From: an uncultured Clostridia bacterium
GTDB taxonomy: Bacteria > Bacillota > Clostridia > Oscillospirales > Oscillospiraceae
NCBI GenBank assembly: GCA_945482615.1
Contig: CALYRG010000005.1
Span: 1-58,277 of the forward strand
Length of the DNA: 58,277 nucleotides
Direction of reading: 5' to 3'
The notes below the pieces were generated by a model. That model was not told where the DNA came from, made no database searches, and saw only the letters and a program-made list of their open reading frames with translations. The position numbers and the translations under genes are program-made. Shown here piece by piece: positions 22,982-32,005 of this stretch (positions are counted from its first letter, which is position 1; each line of letters starts with the position of its first letter).

Positions 22982-25900
22982 TTATCCTTTGTAGTCCGCG
23001 TCGTACTGATCGCCGTAAACGTAGTGGATGATGTTCCAGACATATTCATAGGCGGCAGAGCCGGGGGTGAAGGCATTGCGGTTCTGCCAGGCAATGTAGC
23101 CGATGCTCCGGTAGACGATACCGCCGTAGATGGTGACGGTTTCGCCCGTTTCATCGGCCAGGATGATGTAGGGCCGCATGGCGATGTCCTCCCTGCAGTC
23201 CTCATCCGTAAAGCCCACCAGCACGTTGGTGTACTGAATCAGGCTGCCGGTATCCTTGAAGATGGGGTCGGACACCCCCTTCTTATAGGCGTGATTGGAT
23301 TTCACACCGGTATCGCCCAGCACCAGGGACACACTGCTCCCGGACGTACCCGCCCGGCACAGGGCCGTGCCGTATTCCACCAGGGTGTAGCCGGCAAGCC
23401 CCTCGCCCATCAGGGCGGAGCGGGTACTCTTATTGATGGAGGTAATCATCCGGATGCCCTTGTTGCCGGTAATGCGGATGGAGCAGCCGGAATACTGCAG
23501 CAGGTTCTGAAGCTCCGGCAGGTGCTGTACGGTCATGCCGGAATCGGTCTTTTCCACCCGATAGACATTCATCCCGGTGGGATACTGGGTGTGCCGGTCA
23601 CCGGAGCCGGTGTTGAAGGAATAGGTCACGAGAATCGAAGAGGCGCCTTCCGGCAGAACCACATAGGAATTTCCGGCATCGTCCGTCTGAACGGAGACGG
23701 GGACGCCGTCAATCCAGACGGTGCTCTGGTTTTCCAGCTCCGTTCCTGTGAGCACAAGACGGTTTCCGCTGTAGACCAGGGGCCTGGTTTCTTCCTGCTG
23801 GCAGACAGCGCATTTCCGGGTTTCCACGCCGTCCGCCTCAGGGGTGGCGGGGGTGGTGACTTCCCATTCGCCCCAGCTATGCTCCGAGCATACGGCTTTC
23901 CAGGTGATGGTTCCGCCGTAGTTCTGGAGCTTATCGGATGTCCACGTGTTATTGCCGAAAGGATAGTAGGCGGTGGCGGTTATTCCGTTGAAAGCATAAT
24001 TGATGATGGAGGGGGCATCCCCGGCAAAGGTAATCGTCTGAAGCTTGGAACAGGAAGCGAAGGCGTACATGGACACCTGTGTTACATTTTTCGGAATGAT
24101 GATGCTGCTAAGCTCTGTGCAGCCGCTGAACGTACAGTAGCTGATGAAGGTTACGCTGTCCGGAATGGTGACGCTGGTGAGCTTGGTGCACTCCTGGAAC
24201 GCATACATGGGAAGCTGGGTCACACCCTCCGGGATGGTGATGCTGGTCAGATTGGGGCAGAGGGAGAAAGCACTCTCGCCAATGCTGGTTACACCCTCCG
24301 GGATGGTAACACCGGCAAGACTGCAGCAGCAGAACGCCGAGCAGCCTATGGTGGTCACACTGTCCGGGATGGTGTATTCCCCGGAGAAGGGCCTTGGGAA
24401 GTGAATCAATGTGGACTTGTCTTTATTGAACAGCACACCGTACTGATCGCTGGAGTAGTTCGGGTTATCCGGGTCTACAGAAATTCCCTCCAGTTTAGCA
24501 CATCCAGAAAACGCACCCTGGCCAATGGTGGTTACGCTTGCCGGAATGCTGACTTCGGTGAGACTTTCACACCAAACGAACGCATTCTCATCAATGGTGG
24601 TCACGCCGTTGGGGATGTTGATGTGGGACAGCTTGCTGCAGGATTTGAATGCATATTCTCCGATACTGGTCATGCTGTCCGGGAGGGTGACACCGGTCAG
24701 GTTGCTGCAGTCATAGAACGCATAGGTTCCAATGCTGGTTACGCCTTCCGGGATGGAAACATCGGTCAGATTGAGACAATTCCCAAACGCACGACTGCCA
24801 ATGCTTGTTGCGCCTGACTCTATGACGACATGTTTTATCTTTGCTGTGCTGCTAAACCAGGGAACGTCCTCGCAATATTCATAATCGGCCATTGCTCCGG
24901 TGCCGGAGATGGTAAGAGTCCCGTCCGCTGTCAGCACCCAGGTCAGGTTTTCGCCGCAGGTGCCGCCAAGTGCGCCGCAGCGGGTGCAGACGCCGTCCAC
25001 AAAGTTGTGTCCTGCAGGGATGGCAACGGTGGTCAGCACCTTTGTGCCAGTTTCATCCTCAAAATTCTTGTCGCAGACTGAGCAGTGATAATGTGCCACA
25101 ACGCCGTCCTGGGTACAGGTGGCCGCTTGGGCTGCAACAGGGGAAAGGGTGTGGGCAGCAGGGATGGAGACGGTGGTCAGCTCTGTTGTGCCAGTTTTAT
25201 CCGCATAATTCTTGCCGCAGACAGAGCAGTGGTAGTGTTCCCTGACACCGGCTTCCGTGCAGGTGGCTTCTTTGGCATCCACCTTGGTGAGGGTGTGACT
25301 GGTAGTAGGAACTTCTTCCTGGGCGACCAATACCATGCCGCAGACAGAGCAGTGGCTGCCCTGGGTGAGGCCGGTTTCCGTACAGGTGGCGGCCTTGGCT
25401 TCATCAATGACTTCCGTATGGGTCATTCCGCCGGTGCATCCTTCCACCCAGGTGACATAGCTGCCGTAGCTGTCCCGGATCTCCTGCGTCCAGGAGGTGT
25501 TCCCGTGGGGGTAATAGGCGGTTACCGCGGAGTTGAAAATATCGTCTGTTCCGGTAAAGCCATCCCCCAGGAACTGCACAGTGGTCAGCTTGGAGCAGTC
25601 ATAGAAAACTTCGCGTCCGATGGAGCTGACCCCATCGGGAATGGTGACAGAGGTCAGACCGGTGCAGCCCTTGAATGTGAAGTCCGCAATGGAGGAGATC
25701 CCCTTGGAAATCGAAATGGAGGTCAGACCGGTGCAGCCGGAGAAAGCGGAGCTTCCCATGGAGGTTACGCTGTCGGGAATGGTGACAGAGGTCAGACCGG
25801 TACAGCCCTGGAAGGCGCAGCTTTCGATGGAGGAGACCTTATTGGGAATGGTGATAGAGGTCAGACTGGAACAGCCATAGAAAGTGTTGGTTCTGATGAT

Positions 25901-27937
25901 GCTGACCCCATCGGGAATGGTGACAGAGGTCAGACTGGAGCAGCGATAGAAAGCGAAGCTGAAGATGTTGGTGACGCTATCGGGAATGGTGACAGAGGTC
26001 AGGCGAGAGCAGTCGGAAAACAGGGAGTTGTCGATGGTGGTGACTCCATCGGGAATGGTGAGGCTGGTCAGATTGGAACAGCGGCAGAAAGCATAGCCTC
26101 CAATAAAGGAGACTCCATCGGGAATGACGACAGAGGTCAGGCTGGAGCAGCCAAAGAAAGCGCTGTATCCGATGGAGGTGACCCCATCCGTAAGGACAAC
26201 CGAGGTGATCTTCGCGCGATCAGAGTACCAGGGCGCGGGAGAGCTTTGGGAATAATCCGCCATTTTCCCGGTTCCGGAAATGGTGAGTGTGCCGTCGGTG
26301 GTAAGGATATAGGTGAGATTGTCCCCATTCTTGCCGCAGCTTCCCGTGATGGCGCCGCATTTGCTGCAGACCCCATTCACAAAGGTGTGCCCCGCGGGAA
26401 TGGTCTGCTGGGCCTCCAGAATCTCCCCGCAGACGGAGCATTTCTTGCCCTCGGTAAGACCGGTCTCGGTACAGGTGGCGGCCTTGCCGGGGATGGAAAC
26501 CTCCGTATGTTTGGAGGTATCTCCTTCAATTTGGGAGAAGGTCAGCGTGGAATTATGGCTGCTTGTGGTGCGCTGAATCAGCACTCTTACCTGGGAGCAG
26601 CTGGGGCCCACAACGGTCACATTCATCCTTGTACTGGTTCCGCGGAAGGGGTGGCCATAGGCGTTGGAGTCATTCAGAAAGTAGAATTCAACGGCATTGT
26701 TTGTGAAGGTGGCCTGGGTCATGCCAGAGCAGCCCTCAAAGAGGTAGGGACCTACATAGGCACAATCCACAGTGACAGTTTGCAAATTGGTACATCCGCC
26801 AAACATTCTGTAGCCGGAACCTGCTCCTGAGTAGCTGCCATTCATATTCACTTTGTCCGTGATATGGACGGTGGTCAATGCGGTGCAGCCATCAAAAACG
26901 CACTCGCCCGGCGTTATGGTGCCGGAGCCAAAATCAATGGATGTCAGGGAATCGCAATATGCAAAGCAGTAATTCCCCAGAGACAGGGAGAGACTTCCAA
27001 AGGAAACAGACGTTAAGGCGCTGCCGCGAAAAGCGTTTTCGCCGATGCGGGTGATGCCCTCCGGCAGAACAAGGGAAGTGATGATGTTCTTATACTCATG
27101 CCATGAGCGATAGGCAGGGTCGCTGTAGTCGTACATGTCGCCGCTGCCCGTAATGGTAAAGACACCATCATTGGTAAGGGTATAGGTCAGATTTGCACCG
27201 CAGTTGCCGGAGGCGACGACAGTTGCCGCGGGGGCAGTCAGGGAGTTGAAGTAATCGAACAGGGGCGCGAAGGTGGATTCCACGTCGGAGACCAGGGCCT
27301 TTTGGGATTCGGTCAGGGCTTCGTAGGCATCGTAGGCAGACTGCACCTGATTGTAGACTTTCGCCTGATCCTCCATGGACATGGCCTTGACTTCCTCCAG
27401 GGTGGGGAGGGCGTCTATCATGGCCTGAACCCCTTCGGCGGCCTTGCTGTCCGCGCAGTCCTGGCAGACATAGGTGCAGGGCTGCTCCGGGGTGGGCGCT
27501 ATGTAGCCGCAGGCGGCATCGTGGATATGGGGGCAGACCAGCTCCCGGGTCACGCACCCGCTTTCCGCAGAGCAGGTGTGGCCGCAGGGAGTCCCTTCCA
27601 CGGCCTCCACATAGCTGCAGCCCTCGGCATGGGTGAGAACACCCTGCGCATCGGGGACGCAGTCGCAGTCTTGCCCCTCCACGGCCTCCACATAGCCGCA
27701 GGTGTCATCATGGGCATGGACGCATTCGGTCACGGCCTGATAGCAGCCTTCCGTGTGTTCATGGGTGCAGGGACTTCCCGGGCTTGCCGGGGTGTAGCCA
27801 CACTCGGGGGTATGGACGGTATGGTGCGGGCAAAGGCCGTCCGATTCCTCCGCAAAAGAGAAAATCGGGATGTTTCCAAAAAGCAACACCGCCGTCATCA
27901 GACAGCAAAGCGTCCGTTTCCAGGGCTGATGGTTCAT
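22982..27937 (-). CDS. Large secreted BspA-type leucine-rich repeat protein
   Basis: A 1651-residue secreted protein. A signal peptide (about residues 1-28) is followed by a Cys/His-rich head of repeated units such as PCTHEHTEGC and DDTCGYVEAVEG up to about residue 160, then a helical spacer. Three blocks of LRR_5 repeats follow (units like LTSVTIPDGVTSIG) separated by linkers with paired C-x-x-C (KKCSVCGE, GVCSKCGA). The C-terminal 350 residues form a separate domain without an LPxTG motif. BspA-type proteins bind host or bacterial surfaces; that role is inferred. ATG 27937 follows TAGGAGGAAGCAAT. Confidence 0.85.
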   Translation of the reverse strand: MNHQPWKRTLCCLMTAVLLFGNIPIFSFAEESDGLCPHHTVHTPECGYTPASPGSPCTHEHTEGCYQAVTECVHAHDDTCGYVEAVEGQDCDCVPDAQGVLTHAEGCSYVEAVEGTPCGHTCSAESGCVTRELVCPHIHDAACGYIAPTPEQPCTYVCQDCADSKAAEGVQAMIDALPTLEEVKAMSMEDQAKVYNQVQSAYDAYEALTESQKALVSDVESTFAPLFDYFNSLTAPAATVVASGNCGANLTYTLTNDGVFTITGSGDMYDYSDPAYRSWHEYKNIITSLVLPEGITRIGENAFRGSALTSVSFGSLSLSLGNYCFAYCDSLTSIDFGSGTITPGECVFDGCTALTTVHITDKVNMNGSYSGAGSGYRMFGGCTNLQTVTVDCAYVGPYLFEGCSGMTQATFTNNAVEFYFLNDSNAYGHPFRGTSTRMNVTVVGPSCSQVRVLIQRTTSSHNSTLTFSQIEGDTSKHTEVSIPGKAATCTETGLTEGKKCSVCGEILEAQQTIPAGHTFVNGVCSKCGAITGSCGKNGDNLTYILTTDGTLTISGTGKMADYSQSSPAPWYSDRAKITSVVLTDGVTSIGYSAFFGCSSLTSVVIPDGVSFIGGYAFCRCSNLTSLTIPDGVTTIDNSLFSDCSRLTSVTIPDSVTNIFSFAFYRCSSLTSVTIPDGVSIIRTNTFYGCSSLTSITIPNKVSSIESCAFQGCTGLTSVTIPDSVTSMGSSAFSGCTGLTSISISKGISSIADFTFKGCTGLTSVTIPDGVSSIGREVFYDCSKLTTVQFLGDGFTGTDDIFNSAVTAYYPHGNTSWTQEIRDSYGSYVTWVEGCTGGMTHTEVIDEAKAATCTETGLTQGSHCSVCGMVLVAQEEVPTTSHTLTKVDAKEATCTEAGVREHYHCSVCGKNYADKTGTTELTTVSIPAAHTLSPVAAQAATCTQDGVVAHYHCSVCDKNFEDETGTKVLTTVAIPAGHNFVDGVCTRCGALGGTCGENLTWVLTADGTLTISGTGAMADYEYCEDVPWFSSTAKIKHVVIESGATSIGSRAFGNCLNLTDVSIPEGVTSIGTYAFYDCSNLTGVTLPDSMTSIGEYAFKSCSKLSHINIPNGVTTIDENAFVWCESLTEVSIPASVTTIGQGAFSGCAKLEGISVDPDNPNYSSDQYGVLFNKDKSTLIHFPRPFSGEYTIPDSVTTIGCSAFCCCSLAGVTIPEGVTSIGESAFSLCPNLTSITIPEGVTQLPMYAFQECTKLTSVTIPDSVTFISYCTFSGCTELSSIIIPKNVTQVSMYAFASCSKLQTITFAGDAPSIINYAFNGITATAYYPFGNNTWTSDKLQNYGGTITWKAVCSEHSWGEWEVTTPATPEADGVETRKCAVCQQEETRPLVYSGNRLVLTGTELENQSTVWIDGVPVSVQTDDAGNSYVVLPEGASSILVTYSFNTGSGDRHTQYPTGMNVYRVEKTDSGMTVQHLPELQNLLQYSGCSIRITGNKGIRMITSINKSTRSALMGEGLAGYTLVEYGTALCRAGTSGSSVSLVLGDTGVKSNHAYKKGVSDPIFKDTGSLIQYTNVLVGFTDEDCREDIAMRPYIILADETGETVTIYGGIVYRSIGYIAWQNRNAFTPGSAAYEYVWNIIHYVYGDQYDADYKG

Positions 27938-27980
27938 ATTGCTTCCTCCTACGTTCCAAGGGTATAACACAGTACTTTAC

Positions 27981-28009
27981 AGTATAGCACTTCATTACCC
28001 GCATGTCCA
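27981..28009 (-). promoter_or_regulatory. Extended -10 promoter of the LRR protein/lipoprotein unit
   Basis: Minus strand: TGGACA (28004-28009), 17-base spacer ending TGC, TATACT (27981-27986). It has the same boxes and spacer length as the DUF3237 promoter. The region 27938-28732 holds no intact gene: this promoter, two gene remnants, repeats and a terminator. Confidence 0.7.
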
Positions 28010-28071
28010 TAGATTTCCGGAAAACTTGTACGAGGTTTCCGGAAAGGAATCCGGCGGCGCAAATGGGAGCG

Positions 28072-28227
28072 TCAGCTTTCTGTGTCCCGGAGGCGTTCCA
28101 CCACGCTGTGCTTTGCTGCGTGGCGGTACATGACCGAGGGAATGGCCCAGCCCAGCAGGACGAATATGGGAATCAGCAGCAGCACAGGCGTAATGGTGTA
28201 CCGGCAGCGGTAGAACCAGTAGCAGTA
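28072..28227 (-). pseudogene. C-terminal remnant of a membrane protein
   Basis: A minus-strand reading frame ends at 28072. Its last 50 or so codons look like genuine protein: a hydrophobic span (TPVLLLIPIFVLLGWAIP) followed by a charged tail ending ERLRDTES. Upstream the frame runs into the antisense of the DUF554 fragment, which is non-coding, so only the 3' part of an original gene seems to remain. No family was recognised. Confidence 0.35.
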
Positions 28228-28228
28228 A

Positions 28229-28324
28229 GCCGGGGTGCTGGTCCCTTTCCTGGGGGAGTACGCCCGGGGGGAGCTGATCTGCGCCGGGTCGGTGGTCATC
28301 ATGCTTCTGGGCCTGATTATGTAA
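28229..28324 (+). pseudogene. 3' fragment of a duplicated DUF554 gene
   Basis: This stretch reads in frame as the last part of the DUF554 protein (AGVLVPFLGEYARGELICAG, then SVVIMLLGLIM and stop) and is nearly identical in DNA to 21549-21633 plus the gene's very end. A 75-base in-frame deletion lies between two GCCTGA repeats (21628-21633 and 21703-21708 in the intact gene). A stop codon stands directly upstream and there is no start, so it is a dead fragment. Confidence 0.85.
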
Positions 28325-28387
28325 AAAAAATATGCATATCTGCCTGACGCAGCAAACCGGATAATGGTTGTTTGTCGGGTTCCCACC

Positions 28388-28520
28388 GTAGGGGCGGTTA
28401 TCAACCGCCCGAAGGTAGGGGCGGTTATGCGAACCGCCCGAAGGTAGGGGCGGTTATCAACCGCCCGAAGGTAGGGGCGGTTATCAACCGCCCGAAGGTA
28501 GGGGCGATTATCAATCGCCC
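28388..28520. repeat. Five tandem copies of a 23-base palindromic repeat
   Basis: Units at 28388-28410, 28415-28439, 28444-28466, 28471-28493 and 28498-28520, separated by GAAG. The consensus is GTAGGGGCGGTTATC followed by AACCGCCC, each unit a small hairpin. The fifth unit has paired changes (GGCGATT with AATCGCC) that keep the stem. A half copy in reverse orientation follows near 28548. Two more copies occur at 38933-38990. Confidence 0.85.
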
Positions 28521-28573
28521 GCAAAAAGCGCTGCGGCAGGAGAACAGGCGGGCGATTGATAGGAAATTATGGT

Positions 28574-28594
28574 ATGATTGCCACCGGCAATCAT
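28574..28594. repeat. Perfect 9-base-pair hairpin
   Basis: ATGATTGCC-ACC-GGCAATCAT lies in the non-coding stretch between the repeat array and the terminator of the Na/Pi cotransporter gene. No T-run follows. Confidence 0.45.
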
Positions 28595-28690
28595 GGAGAT
28601 TTTGATTCGCTGCGCGTAGCACCACGCCCTTACGGATATGCAGGAGGCCGGCATTGTGTTGTCAGTGAGGGCGCAGCCGTAGTACGCAGA

Positions 28691-28718
28691 AAAGAGCGCA
28701 GGACGAAACGCCCTGCGC
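28691..28718 (-). terminator. Terminator of the Na/Pi cotransporter gene
   Basis: On the minus strand a GCGCAGGGCG stem (28709-28718 with 28696-28705, one G-U pair) with a short loop is followed by TCTTTTC, directly after the gene's stop codon. Confidence 0.8.
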
Positions 28719-28732
28719 CATTTTGATACGAT

Positions 28733-30472
28733 TTATAAGCTGAACTGGCGGGAGAAGCGGTGGAAGTCCTGCCGGAACTGCTCGCTGTCGGAGCGGATCT
28801 CGCTCAGGTACCTGTGGGTGTCAAAGCTTCTGTGGGACAGCTCCACCACGGCCACGGCGATGTTGGAGCAGTGGTCGGAGACCCGCTCCAGGTTGCCCAG
28901 GAGGTCTGCCAGGATGAAGCCCAGCTCGATGGAGCATTCCCCCGACTGGAGCCGGGCCACGTGGCGGGCCCGGATGGCGGCGGTGAGCTTGTCGATGGTC
29001 TGCTCCAGGGGCTCCACCTGCATGGCAAGGAAGAGATCGTTGCCTTTGTAGGCCCCCTCGGTCAGGCGCAGAATCTCCCGGATGGCAGCCGTCAGAACGG
29101 ACAGCTCATGAAGGGCATTGTCGGAGAAGCGAAGGCCCTTATCGTGAAGCTCCTGGGCGGAGTGCAGAATGTTCACCGCGTGGTCGCCCAGCCGCTCGAA
29201 GTCGCCGATGGTGTGCAGCATTCTGGAAACCTTCAAAGAGTCCGGTTCGGACAGCCGCTTGGAGGACAGCCGCACCAGATATGTGCCCAGCTCGTCCTCG
29301 TACCGGTCCAGGATGTTTTCACTGTCAAGAATCTCCGCCACGGCGGTTTCCTCGAAACAATCCAGCAGGGACACGGCCTGGGTCAGGGTAGCCGAAGCCA
29401 CCTGAGCCATCTGCCCCGTCAGGTTGTCGCACTCGGAGATGGCCACGCTGGGGGTGTTCAGCAGACGCTCGTCCAGCAGGGCGGGAGCAGCAGGCTGGGG
29501 GGTATCGGGAAGCACCCGGTTGGCGAGGCGCTCCAGCTGGGCGGTGAAGGGGAAGAGCAGGAAGGTGGTGATCACGTTGAAGGCGGTATGCACCACAGCG
29601 ATGCCCACCGCGTCAATGGGCTGGGCAGTGAAGGAGAAGCGCAAAACAGCATCCGCCGCGCAGTAGGCAGTCAGGCACACCGCCGTGCCGATGAGGTTGA
29701 AGGCAACGTGCACAACGGCTACCTTCCGGGCGTTCTTGCTGACGCCGATGCTGGAGAGCATGGCGGTAACACAGGTTCCGATATTCTGACCCATGATGAT
29801 GGGAATGGCGGCGCCGTAGCTGACGGCCCCGGTGAGCGCCAAAGCCTGCAGGATGCCCACGGAGGCGGAGGAGGACTGGATAATGGCGGTGATGGCAAGA
29901 CCTGCCAGCACACCCAGAATGGGGTTGCGGAAGGCGGTGAACATGCTGACGAAGGCCGGGTTGTTGGCCAGAGGCTTCACTGCGCCGCTCATGAGCTTCA
30001 TGCCGTACATCAGCACGGCAAAGCCCACCAGAATGGTGCCGATGTCCTTTCTGCGGGGGTGGCTGCCCATCATCAGAATAATGCCCACGAAGGCAAACAG
30101 CAGGGAGAAATTCTCCGGCTTTAACAGACTGATAAAAATGTTGTCCGATTCGATGCCCACCAGCGTCAGCACCCAGGAGGTCATGGTGGTGCCGATGTTG
30201 GAGCCCATGATAACACCGATGCTCTGGCCGATGGTCAGGATGCCGGAGTTGACCAGGCCCACCAGCATGACGGTGACAGCGGAGGAGGACTGAATGGCAG
30301 CGGTGATTCCCGCACCAAGCAGCAGAGATTTCAGGGGACTGGCGGTCATTTTCTTCAGCAGGGATTCCAGTTTACCGCCGGCCATACGCTCCAGCCCGGC
30401 GGACAGCACCTGCATACCGTACAGGAAGAAGGCCAGCCCGCCAAGCAGGGTAATTCCGGAAAGAATATCCAT
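28733..30472 (-). CDS. Na+/phosphate cotransporter family protein with PhoU-like domain
   Basis: A 579-residue membrane protein. Residues 1-330 hold about eight to ten transmembrane helices with the two inverted Na/Pi motifs: QSSSAVTVMLVGLVNSG near residue 60 and QSSSASVGILQALALTG near residue 202. Residues 350-579 form a soluble PhoU-like helical bundle. It imports, or possibly exports, phosphate with sodium. It lies after phoU but has its own Pho-box promoter and a terminator, so it belongs to the phosphate regulon without sharing the pst transcript. Confidence 0.92.
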   Translation of the reverse strand: MDILSGITLLGGLAFFLYGMQVLSAGLERMAGGKLESLLKKMTASPLKSLLLGAGITAAIQSSSAVTVMLVGLVNSGILTIGQSIGVIMGSNIGTTMTSWVLTLVGIESDNIFISLLKPENFSLLFAFVGIILMMGSHPRRKDIGTILVGFAVLMYGMKLMSGAVKPLANNPAFVSMFTAFRNPILGVLAGLAITAIIQSSSASVGILQALALTGAVSYGAAIPIIMGQNIGTCVTAMLSSIGVSKNARKVAVVHVAFNLIGTAVCLTAYCAADAVLRFSFTAQPIDAVGIAVVHTAFNVITTFLLFPFTAQLERLANRVLPDTPQPAAPALLDERLLNTPSVAISECDNLTGQMAQVASATLTQAVSLLDCFEETAVAEILDSENILDRYEDELGTYLVRLSSKRLSEPDSLKVSRMLHTIGDFERLGDHAVNILHSAQELHDKGLRFSDNALHELSVLTAAIREILRLTEGAYKGNDLFLAMQVEPLEQTIDKLTAAIRARHVARLQSGECSIELGFILADLLGNLERVSDHCSNIAVAVVELSHRSFDTHRYLSEIRSDSEQFRQDFHRFSRQFSL

Positions 30473-30530
30473 GGTGTTTGATCTCCTTAATTGTATTCTA
30501 TAGTATGATTCTATGCATTCTCTATTTTTT

Positions 30531-30585
30531 ACAATACAGGAGAATTGTAAAATGTGAAACCAGTCTTTTGTAAAATCGGTGTAAA
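30531..30585 (-). promoter_or_regulatory. Pho-box promoter of the Na/Pi cotransporter gene
   Basis: Minus strand: TTTACA hexamers at 30580-30585, 30569-30574 and 30546-30551, with steps of 11 and 23 bases, then a 9-base gap and the -10 box TATTGT (30531-30536). The order and spacing match the PhoP-box layout of Gram-positive bacteria and are repeated before pstS. Confidence 0.7.
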
Positions 30586-30593
30586 ATGGAGGC

Positions 30594-31250
30594 TTATCCC
30601 TCCAGCTCCTCGCTTCTGTGGACGCCGGTGAGGGTGTATTCCACCCACTCGGCGATGTTGGTGGCGTGGTCGCCGATGCGCTCCAGGTATTTGGCGATCA
30701 TCAGAAGATCCAGGGCGTATTCTCCTTCGGAGGCATCCTGCCGGATCAGCTGGATGAGTCCTGCCTTGACCCGGGCAAAGTCCTGATCCACGCCGTCATC
30801 CTGCTGCATCACCGCCCGGGCCAGGTTCAGATCCCGGCGGACGAAGGCCTCTACACTGTCCGTGACCATTTTCGTTGCGGCACCGGCCATCCGGCAGAGG
30901 TCGTGACAGGCATCCACGGTGCGGCCTCCGAGGAAGGGAATGATCTCGGCAATGTCCTCGGCCTGGTCACCGATGCGCTCCATGTCCGTAATCATTTTCA
31001 GGGCGGCGGAAATCTGCCGCAGATCCCGGGCCACCGGCTGCTGCTGCAGAAGCAGCTGCAGGCAGGCGTTTTCAATACGGCGCTCCATCCGGTCAATTTC
31101 CGGATCCAGAGCGGAAATATGGTTCAAAGCCTCCTGATCCGATTCTGTCAGGGCCCGCACCACCTGGGTCAGTGCGTCCTCGCACAGGGCGCCCATCCGG
31201 GTCAGATCCCGGTTCAGCTCCCGGAGCTGTTCATCAAAATGGGTTCTCAT
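30594..31250 (-). CDS. phoU: Phosphate signalling protein PhoU
   Basis: A 218-residue all-helical protein made of two PhoU repeats: FDEQLRELNRDLTRMGALCEDAL at the N-terminus and the repeated ERIGDQAEDIAEI / ERIGDHATNIAEW signatures near residues 86 and 188. PhoU links the Pst transporter to the PhoR/PhoP sensor system and holds the regulon off when phosphate is plentiful. ATG 31250 shares one base with the pstB stop (TGATG); the longer frame reads antisense through pstB. It is the last gene of the pst operon. Confidence 0.95.
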   Translation of the reverse strand: MRTHFDEQLRELNRDLTRMGALCEDALTQVVRALTESDQEALNHISALDPEIDRMERRIENACLQLLLQQQPVARDLRQISAALKMITDMERIGDQAEDIAEIIPFLGGRTVDACHDLCRMAGAATKMVTDSVEAFVRRDLNLARAVMQQDDGVDQDFARVKAGLIQLIRQDASEGEYALDLLMIAKYLERIGDHATNIAEWVEYTLTGVHRSEELEG

Positions 31251-32005
31251 CAGCCAAACCTCCCGGTAATATAGTCTTCGGTGCGCTTGTCCCTGGGGGT
31301 GGAGAAAATTTCCTGGGTGGGGCCAAACTCCACCAGATCCCCCAGCAGGAAAAACGCGGTGTTGTCGGAAATGCGCAGTGCCTGCTGCATGTTGTGGGTG
31401 ACAATGACGATGGTGTACTTCTGCTTCAGCTCCAGGGCCAGATCTTCGATCTTGGAGGTGGAGATGGGATCCAGGGCGCTGGTGGGCTCGTCCATCAGCA
31501 GCACATCCGGCTCCACGGCCAGCGCCCGGGCAATGCACAGCCGTTGCTGCTGGCCGCCGGACAGGCCAAGGGCGGACTTACCCAGACGGTCCTTGACCTC
31601 CTCCCAGATAGCCGCGCCCTTCAGGGAACGCTCCACGATCTCGTCCAGCTTTGCCTTGCTGCGGATGCCGTGGGTGCGGGGGCCGTAGGCTACGTTGTCG
31701 TAGATGCTCATGGGGAAGGGGTTGGGCTTCTGAAACACCATGCCGATGTTTTTGCGAAGGTCATTGACGTTGACGGAAGGGTCGAATATTTCCGTACCCC
31801 GATAGCGGATGTCGCCGGTGATCTTTACATCGGGAATCAGGTCGTTCATCCGGTTCAGGGTCTTGAGGAAGGTGGACTTGCCGCAGCCCGAGGGGCCGAT
31901 GAGGGCGGTGATCTCATGCTCCGGGATGTCCATGGTGATATTTTTCAGCGCCTGGTGACTTCCGTACCACAGGCACTGATCCTTGACGGTGATGACTGCG
32001 CTCAT
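31250..32005 (-). CDS. pstB: Phosphate ABC transporter ATP-binding protein PstB
   Basis: A 251-residue ABC ATPase. Walker [10 protein letters not shown] lies near residue 37, the signature [15 protein letters not shown] near 148, Walker B with DEPTSALDP near 171, and the switch His in VTHNMQQA. The sequence between Walker A and the Q-loop ([20 protein letters not shown]) is specific to PstB. It powers phosphate import through PstC/PstA. It overlaps pstA by four bases and phoU by one. Confidence 0.97.
   Translation of the reverse strand: MSAVITVKDQCLWYGSHQALKNITMDIPEHEITALIGPSGCGKSTFLKTLNRMNDLIPDVKITGDIRYRGTEIFDPSVNVNDLRKNIGMVFQKPNPFPMSIYDNVAYGPRTHGIRSKAKLDEIVERSLKGAAIWEEVKDRLGKSALGLSGGQQQRLCIARALAVEPDVLLMDEPTSALDPISTSKIEDLALELKQKYTIVIVTHNMQQALRISDNTAFFLLGDLVEFGPTQEIFSTPRDKRTEDYITGRFG

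Noticed and set aside
22745-24817. 690-codon plus-strand open frame
   Set aside because: Antisense to the LRR and lipoprotein genes; its repeated look is only the reflection of the LRR repeats.
24000-26200. Many short direct repeats
   Set aside because: They are codon-level repeats of the LRR_5 units, not a separate DNA element.
28388-28520. Possible CRISPR array
   Set aside because: Units are separated by only 4 bases (GAAG), with no unique spacers and no cas genes; these are palindromic repeats.
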